Positions 46,209-55,106 of a stretch of 64,000 nt of DNA are shown here, in pieces (the stretch's first letter is position 1; each line of letters opens with the position of its first letter). The notes below the pieces were generated by a model that saw nothing but the letters and a program-made list of their open reading frames with translations, ran no database searches and was not told the DNA's origin. Source of the DNA: Bacillus mobilis (GTDB lineage: Bacteria; Bacillota; Bacilli; Bacillales; Bacillaceae_G); contig NZ_MACF01000119.1 of NCBI RefSeq assembly GCF_001884045.1, positions 310,001 through 374,000 on the forward strand. Reading direction: 5' to 3'. Position numbers and translations under genes: made by a program.

Positions 46209-46712
46209 CTACAGATCGCGTACGTTCCACACAATCTCACCGCGCTCCCCCCACGTACTGTGATGCCGCTTAAACCCTATCTTTTCTAATACTCGGAAAG
46301 ACGCCGTATTCCAAGCACCTACAGTAGACCAAAGTCTATGACGACCCGTAGCAATTGCAGCCTCAAGCACAGCTGATGCTGCCTCTGTCGCATAACCCTT
46401 GCGATGAGCACTTTGGAACAACTCATATGCAATTTCCGGCTCTTCAAGCGTGGACCGACCGATGATTAAGCCACAGTATCCGATGAAATCCCCTTCTTCT
46501 CTCCTACGAATAGTAAGAAGAGAAATACCATTTTCAGTTGCTTTCTTGCGCATTTCGATAAGAGAGCTACGAACCGATTCAATAGTTGGCATGTCCACGC
46601 CACGTTCACCAATTAATTTTCTCAGCCAAACCGCATCAGATTCTTCCCACATATTTAGGTCGAGTCGTTCCGTTTTTAGCTGGAATGCCATATCTTTAAA
46701 TACAGCTGTCAT
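46209..46712 (-). CDS. GNAT acetyltransferase, RimJ/RimL type (167 aa)
   Basis: LKTERLDLNMWEESDAVWL is the usual start of RimJ/RimL GNATs. PEIAYELFQSAHRKGYATEA is the acetyl-CoA loop region, and AWNTASFRVLEKIGFKRH the C-terminal signature. The ATG at 46712 follows AGGAGG by eight bases. It stands alone; codon use looks slightly richer in G and C than its neighbours, a weak hint of transfer. Confidence 0.85.
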   Translation of the reverse strand: MTAVFKDMAFQLKTERLDLNMWEESDAVWLRKLIGERGVDMPTIESVRSSLIEMRKKATENGISLLTIRRREEGDFIGYCGLIIGRSTLEEPEIAYELFQSAHRKGYATEAASAVLEAAIATGRHRLWSTVGAWNTASFRVLEKIGFKRHHSTWGERGEIVWNVRDL

Positions 46713-46944
46713 AGCGATAACCTCCTATTCATATCACTGTACTACTTATAATAATTTCGTACTTTACCATATGGGAAACCTGCTTGATTCATACATTATT
46801 TTATGCATAATCAATTCCTCTGCAAAATAGCCCTTGTTATCAGACTTCATTTTAAATCTACAATATTCGAGTTATGAATGATCTTACATTTAAAAATGTA
46901 TCTTCCTTTCTTTTTTGTTAAAATAAAGAAAAGGAGGAATGATT

Positions 46945-47547
46945 ATGAAACGCATGACTTTTGAACGCCCTACTGATTATTACGATGAAAAATTATATAC
47001 TATCGATGAAAAAATTTGTGCACTATTAAAAGAACGGAAAGAACTTTCAGGTGGTGATCCAGGCTTTCCACATGATGAAGCGATTTACAAATGGGCAAAG
47101 CAATTCGGTTTTTATCCAGACTATTTAAATTCACTATTCTCTTCCATGATGGACGAAGGTGAATTTAAACCTCGCGTTGAACCAACTACATTCCAAAAAC
47201 ATATACCGGTTTTTAAAACGTATGAACATAACGGTATCATGTATACGGTAACTTTTATTCGGCAATATGCAAATGCTAGTGTAGTTTATTTATATAGTGA
47301 TTGGGATTCCACTGATGAAGTTTTTAATGAAAATAAGCCTCATAGTTTTTTCCAATTATCAATAGATGATACATATGATTGCTGGCCAGAAGGTGGTGGC
47401 GGCACTGATGGACATTTTAGTCATCATTTCGTTATATCTCCTGCCCTTCCTAATAATTTGTCTGGAATAAGCTTACGATTTAAAGAACTTAATATACCGT
47501 TTAGGAAAGATCAAGTTGTGCTTGAATTTGAGATTCAGATAGATTAA
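46945..47547 (+). CDS. Uncharacterised protein with chorismate-mutase-like N-terminus (200 aa)
   Basis: The N-terminus YYDEKLYTIDEKICALLKER, followed by KELS and FPHDEAIYKWAKQFGFYP, has the spacing of an AroQ-type helix (IDxxIxxLLxxR). That includes Asp and Arg positions used by chorismate mutases, but the usual later helices are not obvious. The remaining 130 residues look beta-rich (GIMYTVTFIRQYANASVVYL) and are unknown to me. ATG 46945 is seven bases after AAGGAGG; the ATG at 46939 is too close. Monocistronic. Confidence 0.6.
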   Translation: MKRMTFERPTDYYDEKLYTIDEKICALLKERKELSGGDPGFPHDEAIYKWAKQFGFYPDYLNSLFSSMMDEGEFKPRVEPTTFQKHIPVFKTYEHNGIMYTVTFIRQYANASVVYLYSDWDSTDEVFNENKPHSFFQLSIDDTYDCWPEGGGGTDGHFSHHFVISPALPNNLSGISLRFKELNIPFRKDQVVLEFEIQID

Positions 47548-47623
47548 TAAAAAGGCTGTCTCACAAACCCTTTTCCTGACTAAAATTCGTTTGTTTTTAC
47601 TTTTATGTCCCTTAAAATGATCA

Positions 47624-47651
47624 AGCCCCTTTCCAAACTGGATAAGGGGCT
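47624..47651. terminator. Hairpin between convergent genes
   Basis: AGCCCCTT pairs with AAGGGGCT around a 12-base loop. The T tails are poor on both strands, so it may be weak. Confidence 0.45.
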
Positions 47652-47687
47652 ATATTTACAACATTCAACAATTACTCTTGTTGGTTG

Positions 47688-48083
47688 CTATTGAATTTTC
47701 TTACCATCTTTATAGTCAAGGCAAGACACTTCAATTAACAATCCATTAAACATTGTAAAATAAAAACCGTAACTACTACCTCTCATAGAATACGGTGCCT
47801 TTTCTATTTCAATACCTCCAGCTACTAAACGATTATATGCTTGATCAACTTCATTTGAAGTATCCACTAAAAAACCAATATGAAAAGCTTCAGGATACAT
47901 AACTTCCTTATTCCCCTTAAATGCTTTGGGGTCGCTTAGTACAAGTAGAAATCCACTCTCGTCACTCATCACTACTAGTGCCTTTCCCTTTTGCTCCAAA
48001 AATTGAAAATCAAAAAATGTTTCAAAGAAATGTCTCGCTTCTGATAAATCATCGACGCATAGATTCAAATGATTTAACTTCAT
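47688..48083 (-). CDS. VOC-family (glyoxalase-like) protein (131 aa)
   Basis: MKLNHLNLCVDDLSEARHFF opens the first module with the metal His; AFHIGFLVDTSNEVDQAYNR and GFYFTMFNGLLIEVSCLDY form the second. This is the vicinal oxygen chelate fold used by glyoxalases, dioxygenases and antibiotic-binding proteins. It is not closely alike to the VOC gene at 31709. The ATG at 48083 follows AGGAGATGA. Monocistronic. Confidence 0.85.
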   Translation of the reverse strand: MKLNHLNLCVDDLSEARHFFETFFDFQFLEQKGKALVVMSDESGFLLVLSDPKAFKGNKEVMYPEAFHIGFLVDTSNEVDQAYNRLVAGGIEIEKAPYSMRGSSYGFYFTMFNGLLIEVSCLDYKDGKKIQ

Positions 48084-48285
48084 TCACTCATCTCCTTTTA
48101 ACCACAGGGTATGTAGACTCATTTTCGTAACACTTAAATATGTAAGGTAAGATATTCAAGCGTTCCATCTAAGACTATGCTTTATAGTCTAATACTTTTC
48201 TCTATGACCTAGAACATTTTTTAATGAATGCAATTACATGAACCATTCAACGTGAAATATTAATGTACTATATAAAATAGCCACA

Positions 48286-48990
48286 TTATTTAATTTTCAA
48301 ATTATGTAAAACCCACTCAATCAAGAAAATTGCTGAAGAGGTACGTTCTTTCGTAGCACCTAAAAATAGTTTATGAAGTAATACCTCCAATTGAATTGGT
48401 TTATTAGGCAACGCTTGAATATACTTTAAAACAGAGCCCGCTGGCGGCGTGGGTTGGTTATTAATAGCCCATATCCCTTCTAACAATGTCCACGTTGACG
48501 TATGAACGATGTATGAAGCTTTTAACTCATCATTTACTTTCAAAGCAGACTGAATTTTAATGAGTGAACTATGCAACCAATGAGAAATACCTTTCACTTT
48601 GCCACTAAAAACACGATAGTTTTCAAATTCATAGGTAGCTATCTCCTTTAACCTTTTCAACTCGCCGCTTTTATCAAATAAAATTTCCCCTTCTAAAAAT
48701 GAGTATAGTTCCATCGGATTGTTTTTAAAGTTTACTAGTATTTGATTAACGCCTGCATACTTATATTCAACTAAAATTTCTTCCCTCGTTTCAGAATGAA
48801 ACTTCTTCTTTTGTCCGTCTTCTAACAGAATATATAAGTCTAAATCCGAATCAGGATATGCATCACCTCTTGCGACAGATCCGATAAGCATACATCCAGT
48901 TACCTTATCTATTGATAAGATTTCAGCTACTATTGTTTGCACTAATTTTTTATGTTGTTCATGTTTAATAGATGTTTGTGCTTCAAACAT
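48286..48990 (-). CDS. Nucleotidyltransferase-domain protein (234 aa)
   Basis: MLIGSVARGDAYPDSDLDLY near residue 34 is the GSxARG...DSDxD signature of the polymerase-beta nucleotidyltransferase fold, with both metal Asp residues. A helical C-terminal domain of 130 residues follows, as in aminoglycoside adenylyltransferase-like proteins. The substrate is unknown. The ATG at 48990 has TTTGGAGGTT before it. The 202 bases between this gene and the VOC gene show nothing. Confidence 0.75.
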   Translation of the reverse strand: MFEAQTSIKHEQHKKLVQTIVAEILSIDKVTGCMLIGSVARGDAYPDSDLDLYILLEDGQKKKFHSETREEILVEYKYAGVNQILVNFKNNPMELYSFLEGEILFDKSGELKRLKEIATYEFENYRVFSGKVKGISHWLHSSLIKIQSALKVNDELKASYIVHTSTWTLLEGIWAINNQPTPPAGSVLKYIQALPNKPIQLEVLLHKLFLGATKERTSSAIFLIEWVLHNLKIK

Positions 48991-49066
48991 TTGTAACCTC
49001 CAAATATTTTATTATGGGGTTAGTCCTTACCTAAATATATTGTACTTCTCTTACAATCTTCTATAC

Positions 49067-49636
49067 TTATTCAACAATTGTCAGTTCATATACAATTGCG
49101 TCTTTACTGCTTTTTGTTTTATCTTGAATTGTAACAATATCTCCAGCTTTTATTTTCGAAGCATTCACTACTTTTACCATCTCAGGCGGAACATATCCTC
49201 CATTGTTCTCTTTATTTAGCGGAAACCACTTTACTGATTTATTAGTTGCTTCTAAAATTTTATATTTAATTGTACCATCATACTTTATTTCACCAACAAG
49301 ATCTTTTACTAATGTAGGTGTATATTTATCCTCTTCTTTTTCCAAAGAAATATGATCACCTATATCTAGGATACCGTTTCTTACAGGTGCCTCCCATTTT
49401 GTTGGATTTAAATCATTTAAACTTACTTTCACACTATCTTCTTTATTTGAGCTAGCATCTTTTAGAAATATTTCATTATAATTCTTATCAATAATAATAT
49501 ACTCTTTCTGCTCTACTATTTTTGCACTAGTTTCACGTTTTTCTTCCTCATTGTTAGATACTTCTTCTTTCACATTATTACTACACGCTGATAATAATGT
49601 CGTCGCTAAAGTTGCCATTAGTAATATTTTTTTCAC
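49067..49636 (-). CDS. Lipoprotein of unknown function (189 aa, GTG start)
   Basis: The protein starts at GTG 49636, with GGAGGT seven bases before it. KKILLMATLATTLLSACSNN is a lipoprotein signal with the lipid Cys in LLSAC. A charged linker (KEEVSNNEEEKRETS) leads to a beta-rich domain that resembles OB or YobA-type folds (KAGDIVTIQDKTKSSKDAIV). No family is recognised with certainty. It probably sits on the outer side of the membrane. Confidence 0.75.
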   Translation of the reverse strand: MKKILLMATLATTLLSACSNNVKEEVSNNEEEKRETSAKIVEQKEYIIIDKNYNEIFLKDASSNKEDSVKVSLNDLNPTKWEAPVRNGILDIGDHISLEKEEDKYTPTLVKDLVGEIKYDGTIKYKILEATNKSVKWFPLNKENNGGYVPPEMVKVVNASKIKAGDIVTIQDKTKSSKDAIVYELTIVE

Positions 49637-49701
49637 TTCATTTACCTCCATTTATAACGAAACAATAAAACATATATCACAACCATATTTTACTATAAAT
49701 C

Positions 49702-49743
49702 AAAAAAAGAGGATATTTGTTTATTACTAAACAAATATCCTCT
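49702..49743 (-). terminator. Terminator of the heme monooxygenase gene
   Basis: AGAGGATATTTGTTT pairs over 15 bases with AAACAAATATCCTCT. On the minus strand TTTTTTTG follows. Confidence 0.9.
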
Positions 49744-49758
49744 ACCTTTACATATATA

Positions 49759-50085
49759 TTACGATTGTTGATAAGCCGCTTTCGATGATTTTACATAATA
49801 AACTGCGTGATCAACGTTAATAATATGATCTGGTTTTGGTTTCCCACGACTCGCTCTATGTCCTGCTAAATGTTCTTCACTTGTTTCCCAGTTTTTCCAT
49901 GCTTCTTCAGATTCCCAGCGAATCATAACGACAACTTCTTCATCTCCGCGTCTTACTTTTTTCACAAGAACACTTAAGTCGATGAAGCCTTCAAATTTTT
50001 CAATAATACCTTCTCCAGTGAAACGTTCTACAACTATATTTGATGTACCTTCTTTTACTGTAAATGTTTTCGTTTCAATAAACAT
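49759..50085 (-). CDS. hmoA: Heme-degrading monooxygenase, HmoA/IsdG-like (ABM fold, 108 aa)
   Basis: The antibiotic-biosynthesis-monooxygenase fold is visible in FIDLSVLVKKVRRGDEEVVV with MIRWESEEAWKNWETSEEHL. This is the pattern of B. subtilis HmoA, which opens heme to release iron. A Fur box directly upstream supports an iron role. ATG 50085 is about nine bases after GAGGGAG; the GTG at 50094 is less well placed. It is the only gene of its transcript. Confidence 0.8.
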   Translation of the reverse strand: MFIETKTFTVKEGTSNIVVERFTGEGIIEKFEGFIDLSVLVKKVRRGDEEVVVMIRWESEEAWKNWETSEEHLAGHRASRGKPKPDHIINVDHAVYYVKSSKAAYQQS

Positions 50086-50142
50086 ATATTCCACTCCCTC
50101 TTTTTAATACGAATACTAGTATTCTTCTATTATAGTTGATTA

Positions 50143-50157
50143 TGATAATTATTTTCA
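50143..50157. promoter_or_regulatory. Fur box upstream of hmoA
   Basis: TGATAATTATTTTCA matches the Fur 7-1-7 consensus TGATAATNATTATCA at all but one base. It lies 58 bases before the hmoA start codon. A separate palindrome GAATACTAGTATTC at 50111-50124 lies between them and could be a second operator. Confidence 0.7.
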
Positions 50158-50181
50158 ATTAAAAAGTTTTAATTGTTTGAA

Positions 50182-51402
50182 TTATGCTGTTTTCTCTTCA
50201 ACAGCTTCATCTAAAAATTTGAAATACGGAAGGAATAATCCTATTAAAGAAGTAACACATATAATCGCACCGATAATAAAGTATAGTGCTCGTATTCCCC
50301 ACATTTCACTTAATATGCCTCCTAATAACACACCTAACGGCATAGCGGATCGTATGAAAAATAAACGCACTGAAAATATTTGTCCTATCATATTGTTTGG
50401 TACTGTTTGTTGGCAAATTGTTGTGTTATGAACATTGAAAAATGAAATACAAATGCCTGCAACTACTTCAATAAACACCGCAATTACTATACTATGATTG
50501 AACCCTAGAGAAATATATGTTAATCCTCCTATAAACAATCCACCAAGCATAAGTATACGCCGGCTTTTATATGTTACTTTTCCGACTAGTATAGATCCAA
50601 TTACATAGCCAAACGGAAAACCAGCCATAAAATAACCAAACTCCGCATACCCTGCTGACAGCTCATCTTTTATATAAGGAAGATTTGTAACCAGCGTTAC
50701 CCCCACCCCAAATTGCACGAAAGTAAGAAAGACACCGAGCCAAACGATAACTGGTTTTGTGAAAAAATATGTAAAACCGTGAAGAAACTGTTCTAGCCAC
50801 GTTTTCCGAATGGATTGTGTTGTTCTCTTTTCTTTTATATAAAGTAAAAAAGTGCCACTAACAAATAGACAAATACATACGAAAGATAGTGTAAGTTCTA
50901 CTCCAATCAAATGAATGGCCACTCCGCCTAATATTGGTCCAAGAAACATCATAAGTCGAGCCATCCCATCAATATATGCATTTGCGTCTTGAAGTTGTTC
51001 TTCACTTACCATACTCGGTGTAATGGCTTGACTTGCAGGTGTATACAGCGGCGTAATAAGCCCGATTATAATTTGTACGACATACACATGCCAAACTTCT
51101 ATACTACTAGTAAGTAACATGCCTAACGGTAGTAAGAAAACCGAAGCTCGCACCCATTGTGAAAATATCATAATCCACTTCCGGCTCCATTTATCAATAA
51201 ATGGACCACTTATAAGTTGCAGTATGAGCGATGGGATAAAATATAGTAACCACATACTACTTAATGCTGTTTTTGACCCTGTTAATTCGTAAACAAGAAT
51301 CGAATTACATAACGTTCCGAAAGCCCCGCCCAATTCTGAAATCGCGCTTCCAATCCACATGAAAAAAAACGAACGATTTTTCAACACATTTTTCAATTTC
51401 AT
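50182..51402 (-). CDS. MFS transporter (406 aa)
   Basis: Twelve hydrophobic helices and the MFS loop DKWSRKWIMIFSQWVRA after helix 2 (variant of motif A) are visible. It resembles the MFS_3 group of drug/enterobactin-like exporters. The C-terminal end is acidic (DEAVEEKTA). It lies 53 bases after the ArsR-like gene on the same strand, so the regulator probably controls it. The substrate is unknown. Confidence 0.88.
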   Translation of the reverse strand: MKLKNVLKNRSFFFMWIGSAISELGGAFGTLCNSILVYELTGSKTALSSMWLLYFIPSLILQLISGPFIDKWSRKWIMIFSQWVRASVFLLPLGMLLTSSIEVWHVYVVQIIIGLITPLYTPASQAITPSMVSEEQLQDANAYIDGMARLMMFLGPILGGVAIHLIGVELTLSFVCICLFVSGTFLLYIKEKRTTQSIRKTWLEQFLHGFTYFFTKPVIVWLGVFLTFVQFGVGVTLVTNLPYIKDELSAGYAEFGYFMAGFPFGYVIGSILVGKVTYKSRRILMLGGLFIGGLTYISLGFNHSIVIAVFIEVVAGICISFFNVHNTTICQQTVPNNMIGQIFSVRLFFIRSAMPLGVLLGGILSEMWGIRALYFIIGAIICVTSLIGLFLPYFKFLDEAVEEKTA

Positions 51403-51455
51403 ACACCAACTTTTCTCTTAAATTCCTCCCTTTATGTACATTCTCTAGTTGCATA

Positions 51456-52499
51456 TTATCTATTTAAAAACGCATCTAATTCTTTCGCTAACGACTGTAC
51501 TGCTTTCTTTCTTAATACATATTTCCCGTCATGTATATCAACTAACTTCGCTGCACGCAACAATTTCAAATGATGGTGTACAGTCGATTTACCGAGTTGC
51601 AATCTTTCTGTAATTTCCTGTAATGTTCGTTCTTTTTCGAACAACATTTTTACAATGCGTAATCTTGCTTCATCCCCAAGTGCTTTATGTTTTTGAACTA
51701 AAAAATAATTCGGTTCATACAGATCTTCAGGATGGATACTTTCGTTTGCGACTGGGTAATGAAATACTTTCGTATCTTCAATATCCGCCTCAATATTCCA
51801 CGGTCTGTATATCATTTGCGGGATAAGAAGTACATAATGAACACTTGGCTCTGGCATATAATTCACTCCACCGGTCGCCCACTCGACAAACTCTTCTGGT
51901 TTCATCTTTTTATTCATTTCATTTTTCGCTTCATAATCTCGTTTTAATATAGATAGTATTTTCTCTTCCTCTTTCCGAATAACACTCTCATACCAACCTG
52001 TCATAACAGCGATTAAATGGGATTTCAGCACTTGTACATGAACATCACATATAAAACGAATATACGCGGAGAAAAACTGATGATCATGTGTCAGTTCCAT
52101 TAGTTCATGTATTGCAGTTACATCTCCACTTGCTGCTAAATGTCTTTTCTCTTCATACTTCTCGCCTAAAAACGGTAAACATATATACTTCAAATCTTCT
52201 TCTGAAAGCGAATCGATTTTAGTATTAAACTGCGTTAAATCCTGAAACTCTCCTTCATACAATAACTGAAGCAACGCTTTCCACGTATTATGTTCTTCTA
52301 CAAACTGTAAGTGCTCTCTCATTTCTTCTGTTAATGATTCCTTAATCTCTGCCCATTCATTTTGACTCTTTTCAAGAGTATCGATTAACCTTTTATGAGT
52401 AATTGCTGCAATACCTAATGCGCATTCGAAAAGTATCGAATACTTTATTTGAACATTGTACGTTTCCCTCTTTCTACTCGTTACGTGAAAGACTTCCAT
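51456..52499 (-). CDS. ArsR-type winged-helix regulator with large N-terminal domain (347 aa)
   Basis: The HTH is at the C-terminus, not the N-terminus: HKALGDEARLRIVKMLFEKE, then RLQLGKSTVHHHLKLLRAAK at about 270-320. The first 250 residues form a helical domain of unknown ligand, like DUF5937-type ArsR relatives. It lies upstream of the MFS gene and probably regulates it. The ATG at 52499 follows AAGGAGG. A near-copy of its first 12 codons recurs at 56332-56379, beyond the GH3/AraC genes. Confidence 0.85.
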   Translation of the reverse strand: MEVFHVTSRKRETYNVQIKYSILFECALGIAAITHKRLIDTLEKSQNEWAEIKESLTEEMREHLQFVEEHNTWKALLQLLYEGEFQDLTQFNTKIDSLSEEDLKYICLPFLGEKYEEKRHLAASGDVTAIHELMELTHDHQFFSAYIRFICDVHVQVLKSHLIAVMTGWYESVIRKEEEKILSILKRDYEAKNEMNKKMKPEEFVEWATGGVNYMPEPSVHYVLLIPQMIYRPWNIEADIEDTKVFHYPVANESIHPEDLYEPNYFLVQKHKALGDEARLRIVKMLFEKERTLQEITERLQLGKSTVHHHLKLLRAAKLVDIHDGKYVLRKKAVQSLAKELDAFLNR

Positions 52500-52595
52500 T
52501 TTATCGCCTCCTTATTTTACTACGTATTAAATTCTATTTTTATCGAATTATACCTTCTATTTTTTTAGAATTTTAAAACTTTATGGAACGTAAAA

Positions 52596-52628
52596 AAAAC
52601 GCAGTTTATTTGCAAACTGCGTTTTTTA
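52596..52628 (-). terminator. Terminator of the beta-glucosidase gene
   Basis: AACGCAGTTT and AAACTGCGTT form a 10-bp stem with a 6-base loop, with Ts on both flanks. It lies just after the GH3 stop codon and before the ArsR-like promoter. Confidence 0.85.
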
Positions 52629-52641
52629 TATTATTCGTTAC

Positions 52642-54933
52642 TTATTGATTCATTTGCGCATCGTTTAATAGCTCAATAATTTCACCCAACATTTCTTCTG
52701 TAAAAGCACCGGCACTAAAGTTCACTAACGCTCGTAACGGCATATAGTTCAGCATAGCCTCCATCATTTCAGAGGCATCACTATCCCCTTCAGCCATACT
52801 ACTAAACGGGCTATCTTTTAATGCTTTCTCCATTAGTTCTTTTGCGATTGGCGCTAAGATTGGGTCCATAAATATTTCCCCTAGTAACGTATTACGATGT
52901 ACAGGTTTTCGAATTATAGTTGTTGATTGAACAAAAATGCTATCATGTAAAACAATCTCTTTTGAAGATTTCCCTACTAAAATTTCGAATTCACCTGTTT
53001 CGACATGCCAGTCCTTCCATTCAACATTGTAATAAGCAAATGATCTTTTATTTAAAGTAAAACTAACCGTTTTTTCTTCTCCCGGTTGCAATTCTACTTT
53101 TTCAAACCCTTTTAATTCTTTTTCAGGCCGAATCATACTGCTTTCAACATCTTTTATATAAAGCTGGACAATTTCTTTCCCTGCTATACTACCAGTATTT
53201 TTCACGTTTACACGAACAGAAACCGTATCCGTATCTTTTATTTCTTTCTTATCGATTGAAATATTACTATACTCAAAGTTTGTATAGCTTAATCCAAACC
53301 CAAATGGGAACAATGGTTCAATCTTTTTCTTATCGTAATAACGATAGCCAACGAACACACCTTCTTTATATTCCACTATGTCACCTTCACCAGGGAAGTT
53401 TAAGTAAGATGGGTTATCGCTTAACACTTTCGGGAATGTTTCTGCTAGTTTCCCACTTGGGTTCGCGTCACCAAATAATATATCAGCAATCGCTCCGCCT
53501 AACGCTTGCCCTCCTAAATAGCCTTCAAGTATTCCTTTTACTTTTCCTATCCATGGCATTTCAATTGGCGCACCGTTACTTAAAACTATAACGATATTAT
53601 TTTGTACTTCAGCGATAGCTTCAATTAATTGCACGTGATTTTTTGGCATTTGTAAATGTTTTCGATCAAATCCTTCCGATTCATAGCGATCTGGAAGTCC
53701 AACAAAAAGAACAGCTGTATCTGCACTCCCTGCTACTATTTTCGCTTCATTAATTATGTTTTCATCCACATCATCGCTTGCAAGGTCATAGCCTTGTGCA
53801 AATAATATATTCGTTTTTTCACTTGATACCATTTCAATTTCTTCAAGAATACTTTCAAGCTTTGTTGGATTAATATGAGAGCTTCCACCGCCTTGATAAC
53901 GTGGTTGCTTTGCAAACTCGCCAATTACTGCTACTGTTCCTTCTCTTTTCAACGGAAGGATGGAATCTTCATTTTGTAACATCACCATACTTTCACTTGC
54001 AACTTCTCTTGCAAGTTGATGATGCGCTTCCTTACTATACACAGCATTTTCTAATTGATTATCCACGGCTTTAAAAATAATGTTGAGAAGACGCTCTACT
54101 GATTGATCAAGTTTCTCTATTGTTAACTCACCACCGTTAACTGCATCAATAATTTTCTTCTCACCAATCCCAAAGCTTGAAGGCATTTCTAACTCCAAAC
54201 CGTTCGCTAAACTTGCAACACGCTCATTTACTGCGCCCCAATCGGATACGACAAAGCCTTCAAATCCCCATTCATCTTTTAAAATATCATTTAATAAATA
54301 CGTATTTTCCGAAGCGTATTCTCCATTTATTTTGTTGTAAGCACTCATTACTGTCCAAGGCTGTGCTTCCTTAATAACATCTTCAAAACTAGCAAGATAA
54401 ATTTCACGCAATGTTCTTTCATCAACAATTGCATCTACAGACATTCTGCGATGCTCCTGGTTATTAACAGCGAAATGTTTTAATGATGTTCCAACCCCTT
54501 GACTTTGTACACCTTTAACATGGTTTGTAGCCATTTGTGATGATAAATATGGATCCTCTGAAAAATATTCGAAGTTTCTTCCGCACAGCGGCGAACGTTT
54601 TATATTTGCACCTGGACCAAGAAGAACCCCTACATTTTCAGCCTGACATTCTTCTCCTAATGCAACCCCTACTTGATTGATTAGCTCTTTATTCCATGTA
54701 CTTGCTAATCCTACTGCCGATGGGAAACAAGTCGACGGGATACTGTTATAAATCCCTAAGTGATCTGCCCCCTCTGCTTGTTTTCTAAGACCATGTGGTC
54801 CGTCAGTTACCATAATGGAAGGAATACCTAATCGCTCAATTCCTTTTGTATTCCAAAAGTCTAATCCAGAACATAGACTTGCCTTCTCTTCTAATGTCAT
54901 TTGTGAAATAATGCTCTTAATATCTCTGGTCAT
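52642..54933 (-). CDS. Glycoside hydrolase family 3 beta-glucosidase (763 aa)
   Basis: This enzyme removes terminal glucose from beta-glucosides. The N-terminal TIM-barrel ends with [10 protein letters not shown], whose Asp 231 is the nucleophile. An alpha/beta sandwich (residues about 330-520, with [16 protein letters not shown]) and a fibronectin-III-like domain (near 570-640) follow. A final 100-residue helical tail ([20 protein letters not shown] region) is also present. No signal peptide, so it acts on imported sugars. A cre-like site lies in front of it, and a divergent AraC regulator next to it. Confidence 0.92.
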   Translation of the reverse strand: MTRDIKSIISQMTLEEKASLCSGLDFWNTKGIERLGIPSIMVTDGPHGLRKQAEGADHLGIYNSIPSTCFPSAVGLASTWNKELINQVGVALGEECQAENVGVLLGPGANIKRSPLCGRNFEYFSEDPYLSSQMATNHVKGVQSQGVGTSLKHFAVNNQEHRRMSVDAIVDERTLREIYLASFEDVIKEAQPWTVMSAYNKINGEYASENTYLLNDILKDEWGFEGFVVSDWGAVNERVASLANGLELEMPSSFGIGEKKIIDAVNGGELTIEKLDQSVERLLNIIFKAVDNQLENAVYSKEAHHQLAREVASESMVMLQNEDSILPLKREGTVAVIGEFAKQPRYQGGGSSHINPTKLESILEEIEMVSSEKTNILFAQGYDLASDDVDENIINEAKIVAGSADTAVLFVGLPDRYESEGFDRKHLQMPKNHVQLIEAIAEVQNNIVIVLSNGAPIEMPWIGKVKGILEGYLGGQALGGAIADILFGDANPSGKLAETFPKVLSDNPSYLNFPGEGDIVEYKEGVFVGYRYYDKKKIEPLFPFGFGLSYTNFEYSNISIDKKEIKDTDTVSVRVNVKNTGSIAGKEIVQLYIKDVESSMIRPEKELKGFEKVELQPGEEKTVSFTLNKRSFAYYNVEWKDWHVETGEFEILVGKSSKEIVLHDSIFVQSTTIIRKPVHRNTLLGEIFMDPILAPIAKELMEKALKDSPFSSMAEGDSDASEMMEAMLNYMPLRALVNFSAGAFTEEMLGEIIELLNDAQMNQ

Positions 54934-54961
54934 AATAGATAGCCCTCCTAAAAAATAATTA

Positions 54962-54975
54962 AGTAAACGCTTTCC
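54962..54975. promoter_or_regulatory. cre-like (CcpA) site before the beta-glucosidase gene
   Basis: AGTAAACGCTTTCC fits the cre consensus TGWAANCGNTNWCA except for its two end bases. It lies 29 bases upstream of the GH3 start. A TATAAT on the minus strand at 54988-54983 is just beyond it, so CcpA would block early transcription. A palindrome TATTCTTTAGAATA is at 55015-55028. Confidence 0.55.
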
Positions 54976-55106
54976 TAATGTTATTATAGTTATTATTTTT
55001 TATATATTATGGTATATTCTTTAGAATACTTGTAAAAATTTCAGTTAATTATTTATGACTATCCGCACTCACACTGGCTAATTTTTATAGAATAGAGGTT
55101 AAAATC

